Below, piece after piece: positions 41,372 to 52,509 of a DNA stretch of 64,000 nt (positions within the stretch are counted from its first letter, which is position 1; each line of letters opens with the position of its first letter). The position numbers and the translations under genes are program-made. This stretch comes from Bimastos eiseni. Taxonomy: Eukaryota > Annelida > Clitellata > Crassiclitellata > Lumbricidae. The stretch is taken from positions 1,280,282 through 1,344,281 of the forward strand of contig OY365809.1 of the NCBI GenBank assembly GCA_959347315.1, given 5' to 3'. Below the pieces are notes generated by a model that worked only from the letters and a program-made list of their open reading frames with translations, did not search any database and was not told the origin of the DNA.

Positions 41372-41854
41372 TTAGCTGGCGATGAACGCCGTAAGAAAGT
41401 CCCAGCTGATTTGCTCGGAACCGGACGTCGAGAGGGACAGTCGCATCTGTTCGTTGCAGGACTGGTAGACGGTCGGATGTGAATTCTCGAACTCGCTTTC
41501 GCTGCCGTTGAAGAGTACACCGATGCTGCCCTCCTCCCCGATCCGGTATGACACCTCGCACGGGTCTACCCAGAGAGTGAGTTCGCTCGGTAGCATGGCG
41601 AGTAGGTCGGGTATGGACAGTCCAACCCGTCCACCGGCTCTCACTATCAGGGGGTCCATCTCGCGGTTGGCGATGCGAATACAACGGTAGGCGCTGCCCT
41701 TGTTCGGCTTATCGGGGAACCAGTGATTTCGGTAATGCAGGAACAGGACCGACGTCAACGATTCAGCAAACTGCGTGATCTTCTCGGCAGCCAGACTGGT
41801 CTTGGCCAGTAGATTCGAGACAAAGCCGACGACGCTACCTACCTCCCGGAACAT
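41372..41854 (-). CDS. btg: BTG1/BTG2-type antiproliferative protein, single exon, 160 residues
   Basis: BTG proteins bind the CAF1/CCR4 deadenylase and speed mRNA decay, restraining proliferation. The frame shows the BTG domain from residue ~1 to ~115: FREVGSVVGFVSNLL, HYRNHWFPDKPNKGSAYRCI (box A region), MDPLIVRAG, then LPSELTLWVDPCEVSYRIGE (box B) and GSIGVLFNG. It is closer to BTG1/2 than to TOB (LPSELTLWVDP rather than LPQDLSVWIDP). The ~45-residue tail is poorly conserved, and the total length is near that of BTG1/2 (158-171). Vertebrate BTG1/2 have an intron inside the domain; here there is none. Shorter open frames overlapping on either strand are shadows. Confidence 0.95.
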   Translation of the reverse strand: MFREVGSVVGFVSNLLAKTSLAAEKITQFAESLTSVLFLHYRNHWFPDKPNKGSAYRCIRIANREMDPLIVRAGGRVGLSIPDLLAMLPSELTLWVDPCEVSYRIGEEGSIGVLFNGSESEFENSHPTVYQSCNEQMRLSLSTSGSEQISWDFLTAFIAS

Positions 41855-42234
41855 CGTTTCTGGAATTCGTGATGGCGAAGAAGAACGTCGTAGACTCGCG
41901 AGAAGCCTTGTGTGACTCGGGAGGATCCTTGTGAATTTGAAGAGGATGATTTGGGTGAACTAGATGTGCCGATTTCTCGCTGTCACATATGGATGGCTAC
42001 TTTCCAAGGTAAATATCGTCCGTCGGGGTCGTTTAGAAACTTCTTGCGGCTTCCTTCTGACGACGCCCAAACCAGACCTTTGTCAACCAAAACTGCGAAA
42101 TCAAACCAACGGCCAGCCCTCCTCAAACCCGATTGCGACCAAAACCTGATCCACACCCAGCTTTCACATTTACTCGACAACAATGGCGGCGTCTTAGGCT
42201 CACAACCGACCCTCACCTACTTGAGCGCAACGAG

Positions 42235-42340
42235 CTCGGCACGTGACCAAAATTGGCCAATCAAAGTCCTCATTGCCCAATCATTGCAGAGACTCTATAA
42301 ATAATGACCAATCGAATTTAAGGCTGTATAAATAACTGGC
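42235..42340. promoter_or_regulatory. CCAAT/TATA/E-box cluster upstream of btg
   Basis: Within about 100 bases lie a palindromic E-box CACGTG (42240), three CCAATC motifs (near 42258, 42277 and 42308) and two TATAAATAA motifs (42296 and 42327), arranged as two imperfect CCAATC..TATAAATAA copies. The TATA motifs read on the plus strand, away from btg, whose start is about 390 bases to the left. CCAAT and E-boxes work in either direction. The role is inferred. Confidence 0.5.
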
Positions 42341-42698
42341 GAATCGACGCACACTTTTTTCAATATGCAAATATATGTAGTCTTTGTGCTGGAAATGTTT
42401 TCATTACTAAGGAAGCTTTGTGTAGAATTTCGGCCGATGTGATGAGGGAAACACCTACTCATATTTCCATATAACCTTAAACTTTAAGCGATACGCTTGA
42501 AATCAGAGATTGCTGATAACCAACACAAGGAAGACCTACTTGAAGAAACTACATACGTAATTTTACCAGATTAAATATAAAGTTGAGGGTTTTCCATTCT
42601 GATGATCGTGTTTTAAATAACTAATTATCTGTATCACGTAAAACAATAAACATTTCTAATAGTACTGGGTTGTGACTGGAACTAATAACCTGTGGAAT

Positions 42699-42990
42699 GG
42701 ATATGAAGCCGACGATTAGGCTAAGTACTGGGTCGTTGACCTAGAGTAGGGTATGTATGTGACTACATCCTGAACTTATGCAGGACACTTGTTTTTGTTA
42801 ACGAAATAAAACTACTTAATGTAGTAGCATACGTTAGGTGAACGTTTGGGCGATTATACGTTCAGAGTTACCCTGCCGAGTACCCGGATGTCACTTTATT
42901 CATCACACAACCGACCACAGACATCACCGGCAATGTAGGTCTATTAGAAAAGACGATAACCGATTGGCTACCACGTTTCGGCTTCATATC
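42699..42990. mobile_element. MITE-like element, family E, copy 2
   Basis: GGATATGAAGCCGACGA on the left is inverted at the right as CGTTTCGGCTTCATATCAC. Internal words (GGGTCGTTGACCTAGA, CAGACATCACCGGCAATGTA) match copy 1 at 35069. The 102-codon plus frame at 42838 is element-derived. Confidence 0.72.
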
Positions 42991-42999
42991 ACTTCCAAA

Positions 43000-45080
43000 T
43001 TAATCCCAGGTTGTGGTATAATACACGACTACCTAAGCACGTTTTTTGTCGTCATCTGGAGTGGTAGACCCACTAATGGTTGTCCTACGTTTGAAACTGA
43101 TAAGTATTTACATAGCACTTCCGTGTGTCATGCTGTTGGCCTATAAAACTATAGCATAATGCTATGGATAGGCGGCCTAACACAAACATTAAGTAGAGAG
43201 GTGAACAAGTAGAAGGGATTCAATTCATTCAGACCAGGTTGATGACGAGATATTGTCAAACGAATGTGTTATTGCTATAGGGAGATTATTGTGCTAATGA
43301 TGTGGCCATGAGCGTATTTACATGATTAGGCCGCGCACAGTGGAGTCTCTATGGGACTATAATGTGAGGAACGTGATATTTTAACGTGACAAAAAGCAAG
43401 GTGAGAAAATTGTGACTATTAACAGTACGTAGGCCTACGCTAGTGTAAGAGTAAAAGTCAGATAGTGAGATCACGTGCTGGGTTGACGAGTAAGAGCAAC
43501 CATGATAACGCATTTTTACGAATTTGAAGGACACTACTATGGTTCACGCCAGCTTGAACCTGAGAGATTACCATTATAATTCACAGCATATCAAACCGTT
43601 TCAAACGCCTTAGAGACTTAGAGTGATCCGTTAAAGCGAATCAAGAACACTCGGCCTACTAAGCTCGTTGTTCAAGCTCATGAATATTTATGATTTAGTG
43701 ATAGCACGGGCTGTAGTCTCGACCAAGGAGATGCTAGGCCTAATCATAATTTCCAGACTTCTAAAGCGCCAAGCGCAAGGCATCAACTTATTCACGAGCG
43801 TTGCGTCGAATCAGAGGGGTTGTCCATAAGGGTAGTTCGAGGGAGGTCAGGGTTAGGGTTAGCCTTTAACTCTAGCTAAAAATCTCTTAAATATTATGAT
43901 ACACCGTTTAAGGAAATTTTCAGTATACGTTCCGAACATGTTAATAATTCATCGGCCAAGAGTACAACTGATTCGTTCGAGTGTTAGGCCCAGATTATTG
44001 TAGGCCTACGTCTTAATCGTACAGGATACGCTCAACAATCTCTTGGCCACACGTAGGCCTACTCGAAAGATGTTAACAGCAGATTCCCAGGGTAGAGGCT
44101 TCAAGTCCTCGACTGTTACAGCCAACTGACCTCAATGACACACAAAAGGCAGACCGCAGGCAAACGACAGCGCTGAGACCCCAGAGTGAATTATAACAAC
44201 GGTGTCCTGTATCTGGAGGGTAGCGTTGTTGTTTACAGCTAGGCCGAGTGGTCGTTGGACCCTGGGGCCTCCGCTCAGTTCTCAGAAGCCTCTGTTTAGG
44301 AGCAGATAAACAGATGTGTTGTCTGAGCTTCTACCGTTGCTACAGAAGGCAAAGAAGTCTTTCTAAACGACAACAGACTGGGAACTAGCAACGTATAGAA
44401 TGCGATAATGGTGCAAAGATCCATGCCATTGACTATTACTACGCCTTTGTCAATACATAGGCCTATGAGCATGTTTATGCCGTCTGCTTGGTATATCTTT
44501 ACCCCCGACAGTCGCCCAAAACATCTGGTCAAACTGTTTTTTTAGAAAGTTGGTTTTCACCATGTGTTAAGTCTGCCTTCTTAGTCACGCCTTTGCACTT
44601 GGAGATCGAAAGATGACTTGGGCATCAACAACTTCTTAAACTTTAGACCCATCTCCAACTTGAGTATTCGTTACTTATTATTCATCTGATCATTAACTAT
44701 TGGTAGTGATAATTAGCTGTATAACCACACTGGCTATTGCTCTAATTTACATCAGTAAGTTGATAAGAATTGATTTTTAATAGTTTAATTACAGATAAAC
44801 GAATAATTTCCACTCTTTGTTAACTAAGTAATATACCTCATTTAGTCACCTAGTCGAGGATTGTTCGTAGGCAATACCTTAACTAACCTTGATTGCCCTA
44901 CAGTGTTTTAACATTGTTGGTTGTCTTACATTTCCTTCTTCTTATAGACTATAATTATAGTGTTTAATCAACCAAAGCCAGCAGACTTTTCATTAAGTGT
45001 TTGATCAAGATTAAGAAGTAGAGAAAAACAGCCCCCCCCCCCCTAAGGCTTAAGCCAACCCAGAGGCAGCCATCGATGTG
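43000..45080. other. No gene recognised; piece of a dispersed repeat at 43755-43860
   Basis: GCGCCAAGCGCAAGGCATCA, TTATTCACGAGCG and TCAGAGGGGTTGTCCATA recur at 45570-45690 and 48530-48600 and, inverted, at 62755-62815. Otherwise no coding motif is seen. Confidence 0.5.
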
Positions 45081-45084
45081 AAGT

Positions 45085-45280
45085 GTTAACGACTTCATTT
45101 TGTTAGCCTCGGCATATAGAGCGGGTGGCCAGTACTCATCATAGCTGAGTTGGCTATAGAGGGCGCAGGTGGAGCAGAAATCTCAAACCAAATACATCTG
45201 CCCTGGTGAGGATCATTTGAACCATCGATTTCTCGATTGATGACAGTCCAGCACATTAACCACTAGATCACGGCACACCT
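45085..45280 (-). mobile_element. tRNA-derived SINE, second type
   Basis: On the minus strand TGCCGTGATCTAGTGGTTAA (A-box-like) is followed about 50 bases later by ATGGTTCAAATGATCC (B-box-like), and then a body seen truncated at 26680. The head differs from that of the copies at 30838 and 58268. Confidence 0.7.
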
Positions 45281-45407
45281 GTGTTATATAATTACTATAC
45301 TTAAAAGTTGCTGTGGGTAATTGCCCGCGCCTATAACAGGATCACGAGCCCAGTGCACTGCTGTACCAGATAAAAACAAATTGAAACAGACCTCCATTAA
45401 TTCATCT

Positions 45408-45514
<107 letters not shown>

Positions 45515-45814
45515 AATTAAAACGATCCGCACACGTGGGGACCTTAAAGGGCATGCCACCCATTCTAGCTTCTAAAGCGCCACTCGGATCCAAGCGCAGG
45601 ACTCCAGCTTATTCACGAGCGCTGTGTCGAATCAGAGGGGTTGTCTATATTGTAGTCCGAGCCTCCGAGGGAGGTCAGGGTCAAGTGCTATTTAGATATC
45701 AAAATGCTTATTCGTCATAGACCGCCGCTCTGTCCAGTCGACTGAATTTGTTGATCTGATTACGATTGGTTTTTGAGGTGCCATTTCGGTTGATAACTTG
45801 AGAGTTGATGTATT

Positions 45815-45956
45815 CAGAGGTGGCGATCTCGCTTGACGGTTGGGGACCCACATTGAGAGGAATAAGAAATGTGGGGGGGACAAACGTATAGTGTGTCCCT
45901 TCTTTGTAAAAGGTGGGGCAACTTGTCCCCCTCGACACCTGGGATCGCCGCCCTTG
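45815..45956. mobile_element. hAT-type MITE, family A, copy 3, with 8-bp target duplication
   Basis: CAGAGGTGGCGATCTCG and GGGATCGCCGCCCTTG form the inverted ends. Flanks GATGTATT (45807-45814) and GATGCATT (45957-45964) are an 8-bp duplication with one change. Confidence 0.88.
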
Positions 45957-45964
45957 GATGCATT

Positions 45965-47120
45965 AGACATAAGCTAAGTCACGATATAAGTGTCTATTCT
46001 ACAAGTTACAAGTTGCAAATTCTTCAACATTCGCAGCTTTCACGAAACTATCGCCATCTAGCTAACGTCTGTAAACTATTTCTCTATAGTAGGCCTATGA
46101 TTGGTAACAATCGCAAGCGGGGACTGAGGCTAAAATAAAATAATGCTTAAATCTACCTGGTGAATCATTTTAAAGCAATATCTTGACAATGTATTCAGTT
46201 CTGAAAATAAAAAGTTCAATGCTCCTGTTTTATAGCAGTTAGCCTTCTGGCAATAGTAACGTAATGTGACAAAATTAGTCACAATTGCTTTGTGCTTATC
46301 AGGAAACTTGTTAGAAAATTTTTGAATATGTCAAGAGTCTAAGAAAGTTATCACTGTCTAGTTTGTAGGCGTTGGATATATTGGCCAACTTAAGGAATGC
46401 ATTAATGAATTAATAAGAAAGATGTTTGTCATCAAGGATCAATGGGTTACAAGGCCGCACAGAAGGAGCGATTTTTAAGAGCCGTAGCAGGGTTCACAAT
46501 CAACTTTCGAAAATCATTACGGTTAAGAAAGTTTATGATTTGTGCCTTGTTAGATACAACATTGCTGACACTTTGCTACAGCAGTTTAGCTGCATGTTAT
46601 CGTAATTATTATTGTTTTATACAGAGAACACTCGTTTCCGTGTAGGCCTATAAGGTCCGTGGCAGACTATGGGCTCAAAATTTTCATGCCCAAGCCGCAA
46701 CCTACAGGGGCCAGAAATTTCTCTTTTCTTGTCCATTTGTTATTTTTAATTATACTACGCATTTAGACCAAAAGCAGTTTCATCCTGTCTTCTGGTAGGC
46801 CATGTACAATATTCGCCTAGTTCACATTCTCTGAGTTTGTGCTGAAAATACTCTTGAAAAGCATATTTGTGTATACTAGAGTCTATATCCAGTTTCACCC
46901 ACAGAACGGAGAAGCGAAAAATTTGGATTGTTTCAATTAATTGTCTTTAAACATCTTTTTATGAATGCAATGATTCCACTAAAGTCCTTCATCTTTAGGA
47001 ATGCATAATGATTGTAGCAATTATATTTTCTCCATTTTCTTCGTTCTACTATAAAGGACTAATTAAATTTAGTTAAATTTAGTAAAATTACTTTACTCGA
47101 TAATCCTAGGAAAATTTGCG
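45965..47120. other. No gene recognised
   Basis: AT-rich DNA with a few open frames of 60-90 codons lacking motifs. Confidence 0.4.
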
Positions 47121-47124
47121 TATA

Positions 47125-47400
47125 GCATTCTGGACATCTGGTGTTTTTCGGGGTGGGGTGCAGAACTTTGTTACGTCATATTTGAGTGAGTTTTGACTTT
47201 TGTGACGACGTGTGACGAGGGAAGGATGGTCAAAATCCGGCCAAAATTGCGTGACATAATTTTATGGACGGACTCTTGTGACGTCGCATTTGAGGGAGGT
47301 ATTACCTTTGTTAGGACGTGTGATGAGGGGAAGGGATGGGGTGAAAATTCGTTTCTAAATTGCGTGGCATCATTTACAGACGGTCCCTACAGTTGAGAAC
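47125..47400. repeat. Old repeat with TTACGTCATATTTGAG / GTGACGTCGCATTTGAGG units
   Basis: Two diverged ~115-bp units each hold TGTGACG(T/A)C, ATTTGAG.GAG, GACGTGTGACGAGGG and a CGTGACATAATTTATGGAC-like end. Related words occur inverted at 52510-52615 and 53195-53305. Confidence 0.6.
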
Positions 47401-48335
47401 GAAATTACTTAAGGGCTTGCAGAGCAATGCGCAAGGACAGAGGGGAGCGAGTTAGAAAAAGTAGGCCCAGCATTTTTACTGGAGATGGACCTAAGTGGTC
47501 CAACATAACGTTAAACATTTCGAAAGAAATGGGCTTACGTATAGTGCACGAGCTGGCTCATGTCCCGTGTGCACTTTTAGGTACCCTCAGTTTGACTTTT
47601 GATCCAAGTTACAGACATGTGAGAGTGTAAAAAAAGTTTGGTCACATGTTCCAAATATGATGCGTTTGGCCATCTTGGATAATGGCTGCAAAATGCAAAA
47701 AATTCTTCTTTTTATTATATCTCAAAAACTACTTGACCGATTTTAGTTATCTTGGGCTAGTTTGTTCGTATTGACGAGGCAAACGTTTTTTAAAACCCTT
47801 TTGTAACTCTTACATGTCGGTAACTTGGATCAAAAATGAGTCGTGTAAGACATATTGTATTTTTTGTTTAAATTTTGATAATATTGCTAACAATAACAGT
47901 GCTAACATTGAAACAGAGGCACAGACTACCTGCAGTGCTTATCAGTAATCAGTTTTTAAGGACACGAAGTTTAGTATAACTGTTATTGTGCAGTATACAG
48001 TTCAAATAGACATATCAATGGGTTTTGATCTGAGTACAGCTCGATTTTGTGCACCACGTGTTGAGGATATTTGGCTTATGTATACACCGACGCCATAAAA
48101 GATGCTAATTAATAATAATAATAAATATGAAAATTAGCATGTACTGCAAGTGACTCGTCCTTCCATTCGCTAGGTAGAGATGTTGGTTATATAAGCTGTA
48201 GGATCGCGATGGGAGCCTACCATTGCAACTACCATGACATTATAACCAATCCATTAGTGGGCTAGGTTTTGTAATCCTGCGTGCGATTGAGGTGTTCACT
48301 GTCAGCAGCAGCTGTTGGTGTCTTTTGCATTTCAG

Positions 48336-50950
48336 ATACGTGGATCTGTCGACCCGTTTGAAGACTCAGAACGCCGCTCATCTCTTGGAACTTTACACAT
48401 ACGATGACCGTTTGTACAACGGTAATAATAGACTACTCCGCCACTGTTCGCACTCCAATAGCGTCAGTCCCAAGCATGGCTAAAGGAGGAGGGCGACGCT
48501 TATGATCTATGTTAACACAGTGTCGTTTAATCAGTTAATCAGAGGGGTTGTCCAAAGGGCATAGTCCGAGCTAGGTAGGTCAGAGTTCGGTTGCCCGATT
48601 TCAAACTGACAGACCACAGTAGACCTACGTTTAATAGTATAGTTTATTCGAGAAGTCGAATTTGATTGATTAGCAGCCATGCGTAGCCCTCACACGTCGT
48701 ACTGCTCATGTTACCAACGTCACCTAGCGAATGAAAGGCTGAGTCGATCCCAGGGAAGGGATTGGGTATCGATTTCACGTCTGTGCTGCTCATCTTCTGC
48801 TTTGTGTGTCGGAGGTTTACCATGCACTTAAACAATAAACACCCCCCTAGCAGTTTCAATTTCATGTTCAATTGAATGTATTTACATTCTACGTTTCAGG
48901 ATCCCCGTTCAGCATACCTATGTCTAAAGTCTTGGAATATTGGGGCAAGTCATATTAAGCTCTCATTCTCTATTCTAATAATCTGATCGCTTGTATTGTG
49001 TCGCTGTGATAAATCAATCGATTTTAGCCACAACTCCGCCAAGGTTCGCACCATGACAGTGCCAGTCCCAGTGCTGGAAAAAGGAGGAGGTCGATTCTAG
49101 TGATCTTTGTTACGACACAGGGTCGTTAAACTGCAACTAAAACTATTGCGTTAAGTTACATTGATGGGAAATGCAGTCTGGATGATATTAACTGTCGTCA
49201 ACATATCCTTGGTGAGGGGAAGCACTTGAATAGCAAATAGCATTAATAAGCTCCCCGTCCATTTGTTCAGACTGACACACCGCAGTATGATTACAATTTA
49301 CATGTATTTTATGAACGGATGATCACGTGTTATCACAGGAGAATTATTAAAATGTACGATAGCCATGTAAGGCGCTCAGCAAGTCTTACATCTAATTTAG
49401 CTAACGCTGCAGTCAAGGGCAATGGAAGGCCTTGTCAACATCGCTCGAAAATCTAGCTCGCCTCCTACTACTTTTCACGCTAGTCAGCTAGTGTGCTCAT
49501 CAAAATTCTTCGCCCCAGCCCATTGTTGATCCAAGTGACAGAAATTTGCTTTCGTTAATTTAATTAAAGTATAGCAGCACGTTTAACGTAATGACACATG
49601 TCCGTTGTGCTTTTTGTGAATCCATTGTTTGATTGATATAAGTTTATTTAACGACGCATCCATAACAACGATGATATGCGTCAAACAAGTACAAGTATAC
49701 AGGGTACATATTTACGTTTATGATAAGTGTCTTAAGTGTCTCTGTTCTAGTTTAATGTTTTTTAGGCCCAGCTGGGCCGGGCACTCCAGCAGGAAGTGCG
49801 CACGGCTTCCTGGACGTCACCGCACTCGTAGCAGTTCCCGGTCGGGTGGCGGCCCCACAGTTGAAGCTGTGGGTTAGGAAACAATGCCCCAGCCGGAGCC
49901 TGTTTATGGTGACTTCCTTCCTCCGGTTGGGATCGTTGTATTGCTTTGCCATCCCGACGTTCGGCTCCAGGGCTCGGTAATGCGAACAAGTGTCGGAGCT
50001 GGTCCAGTCAGCTTGCCACCTCCGAAGGAAGTGGTCTTTGTACATTGCTCGAGCTTCCTGGAACTCGAGCGTCGTCGGGATGGCGATGACGTCGTTTTTT
50101 AGCGCTCGCTTGCAGAGGGTGTCAGCGGTCTCGTTTCCCTCGATGTCGATATGTCCAGGGATCCAGACCAGGGTTGGGGTTAACTGGGTGCGTTGAGCGT
50201 AGGCGTCCAGCACGTGAAGCAGTTCCGTGAGCTGCTGTGGTCTGGCAGCGGACTGCTATCGCTCAACGCTCTGGATCGCGGCGAGGGAGTCGGAGAAGAT
50301 GACGAGACTGTGTGCATCTGCGCTGGTGGCCCATTCCACAGCCCTCTTTATGGCCTTCAGCTGCCAGGCCGTCGCTCATTCGGCAGCTTTCGTGGTGGCC
50401 GCTAGATGGCACGTAGAATGAGCACGATACCCTACCTGCTGCGTTCTTGGCTCCATCCGTGTAGGCAGCAACTCGCGCGTCGTAGGAGCGGGTGTGATCT
50501 TTGGTGCTTCGATCTCTTGGTCGATAAGTCTTGCTTTGATGCGTATGGGGTCGGTGTCGTCTTTTGCGCTTTTTAGCTTCCGACCGCTGATGATGGATTG
50601 CGTCGGGTGGTTTGGGATCGCGTTGACCTTCGTGATGAGCTCCATCATCAACCGTTTGCGCCGTAGGTCGAGTGGCACTTCTCTGCATTCTACTGAATCC
50701 ATTGTGAATTTATTTGCATTAAATAACAGAGAAGAACACAACAAAATAATAGTCTACTGGTGCTCTATTGTCCTCTTTATAATGATTTGTGAACATTTAA
50801 TTAACGTTGTATGAAGAAGTGTTTCGTATTCTAGGCGAGAGTCACGACGTGAAGTTGATCGATTCCCACGAGGCCATAGAGATGTGCAGACTACTTAAAA
50901 TCGACTTCAAGTCGTTTATGAGAAGCCTCTACCTTCTGACGCTCAAGTGA
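48336..50950 (+). CDS. Thiopurine S-methyltransferase-like gene, 3' exons only (copy A)
   Basis: TPMT transfers a methyl group from S-adenosylmethionine to sulfur in aromatic thiols. Three exons read: 48336-48421 (YVDLSTRLKTQNAAHLLELY, TYDDRLYNG), 48900-48944 (GSPFSIPMSKVLEYWG, matching GPPFYVPHAEIERLFG of human TPMT) and 50835-50950 (ESHDVKLIDSHEAIE, then SFMRSLYLLTLK and stop, matching ..CLFEKLYLLTEK). Phases agree at both junctions. The middle exon ends in GGG|GCAAGT, a GC-AG intron. The upstream exons (SAM-binding PLCGK and IWDRG) were not found to the left, so this is either a partial duplicate or a gene with distant or diverged 5' exons. Confidence 0.75.
49630..50700 (-). mobile_element. 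Non-LTR retrotransposon 3' part with RNase H domain, decayed
   Basis: On the minus strand RVAAYTDGAKNAAGR (RNase H first aspartate, near 50470) is followed, in another frame, by LVWIPGHIDIEGNETADTL with the RNase H H..GNE.AD signature (50175-50100) and a C-terminal Cys-rich tail (NCGAATRPGTATSAV). Frames change at least once. The 3' end near 49640 (GGATGCGTCGTTAAATAAAC) also occurs alone at 58541. It lies in the last intron of TPMT-like copy A, antisense. Confidence 0.85.
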
Positions 50951-51294
50951 TTGCTTTCAGAAGTTGTCGGTCACTGTTACTTGACTACACTGGTCATCAG
51001 TGTACATCAAACTGACATAACGATTTGAAATGCGTAACTAAGGTTATTGAGATTACGAAATTCTGAGGCACAAGGCATGTGTCAATAATTATGGTGACAT
51101 AAAGACTGCGTGTGACATATACTGTGAATCAGTCACAAGTCATTGGTTTTCAAATACGGCGACTTTAATTCTCAATCAGAACATGTTAACAATTTACTAA
51201 TTACTTCATTATTCTTTACAATTATTATCACAATTTGCTTATTGCCTCGTCATTCCTTATAATTTACTAATTACTTCGCCACTCTTTAATATTC

Positions 51295-51392
51295 AGTTAT
51301 TATCTTGCTATTCGTTACAATTTAATAATTACCTCATTATTCTTAGAATATAATAATTGACTCGTTGTTCTTAATTTACTAATAACCTCATT
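51295..51392. repeat. Original of a ~90-bp duplicated segment
   Basis: CTTGCTATTCGTTACAATTT through CTTAATTTACTAATAACCTC recurs almost without change at 51762-51852. Confidence 0.9.
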
Positions 51393-51634
51393 ATTATATG
51401 TTCGGCCACTGACTCTTTACGTCTGTCTTCATACTTAATTAATTCTAATTCAATCTGACATGATATAATTTGTGCTGTTGATTTGGCTAATGTGAAGATT
51501 TCCAGAAACTTTGGTCAACCTAATACAAGTGCGTTTATCTCGAGGGATTTCGGTAGCAAATACCAATTGGACCTTTGTGAGCCGATGATGAGGTCTAGCT
51601 AATGCTCCTATTGTAAGTTCCAAATGTAATTGAA

Positions 51635-51735
51635 AACTTATATAGCGCCACTGCTTATCAGAGGCGCTCACGGCTCAACATAGCCAAACGGAGAACATCT
51701 AGGAAAGTCTTATATGTCTTCAACGTAGGACCATT
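51635..51735 (+). repeat. Truncated SINE-like repeat, TATATAGCGCC family
   Basis: ACTTATATAGCGCCACTGC and AGAGGCGCTCACGGCTCAAC match the head of the family; the body stops after ~90 bases at the (TA)n tract. Confidence 0.65.
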
Positions 51736-51737
51736 AT

Positions 51738-51852
51738 TTATATATATATATATATATATAACCTTGCTATTCGTTACAATTTAATAATTACCTCATTATT
51801 CTTAGAATATAATAATTGACTCGTTGTTCTTAATTTACTAATAACCTCATTC

Positions 51853-51910
<58 letters not shown>
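51738..51910. repeat. Two (TA)n tracts around a copied ~90-bp segment
   Basis: A (TA)n run at 51738-51760 and a longer one at 51857-51909 enclose a near-perfect copy of 51301-51391. Confidence 0.92.
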
Positions 51911-51913
<3 letters not shown>

Positions 51914-52509
51914 TGCCAGAGTACCTACACGAAGTACGTAATTTAGGATCCACAATCCAATCTCTGGGGATGGAGCCCATGAGCTTACTGCTTACTACGG
52001 TCCCACATAGAGCCTATGCCAAGGATGTCAGGCTTGTCACCGCAACAAACGGCAATCGACTACTTTACAGAACAATACAAGAATAATATTTCTCTTCGCA
52101 ATAGGTTTGCTAAAGCACACGATGGTGTCCACCATCTCTGGAATAAAATGGCGACGTTGCAATTATAAGTTTGAATAGGTCAAGAGACTCACAACAGCCA
52201 GAGCGTTGGTCTGCCTGGGCAGAAGAAAGGCACGCAGACTTGTGTGCGAAGTGAAGGGTATAACAGTGTAAGGTGAAGGTCAGAAAAGCATTGTTTTCAA
52301 TCCTGTGACGGTCAACCTTAGTCTTTACCGCAACCCTAACCTTAGCCCAAATATGACGAAACACTCAGTTCTAAAATCTCATGCGCTGTAACGACGCTAG
52401 GAATGAAAAAAAGACTTACAATTCAAACACTGGATAAAGTCTAGACCAACTCTCCTCAAGTAAATCAACAATTATACGACGAGTAAGGATGATGCATAGT
52501 TCTCTTACT

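Noticed and set aside
41169..41690. 171- and 69-codon minus frames and a 60-codon plus frame over btg
   Set aside because: They are shadows in other frames of the clearly conserved BTG domain.
48180..48250. Possible IWDRG exon of TPMT-like copy A (GGATCGCGATGGGAGCC)
   Set aside because: The similarity to the copy B exon is short, the reading frame does not give the motif, and no splice sites fit.
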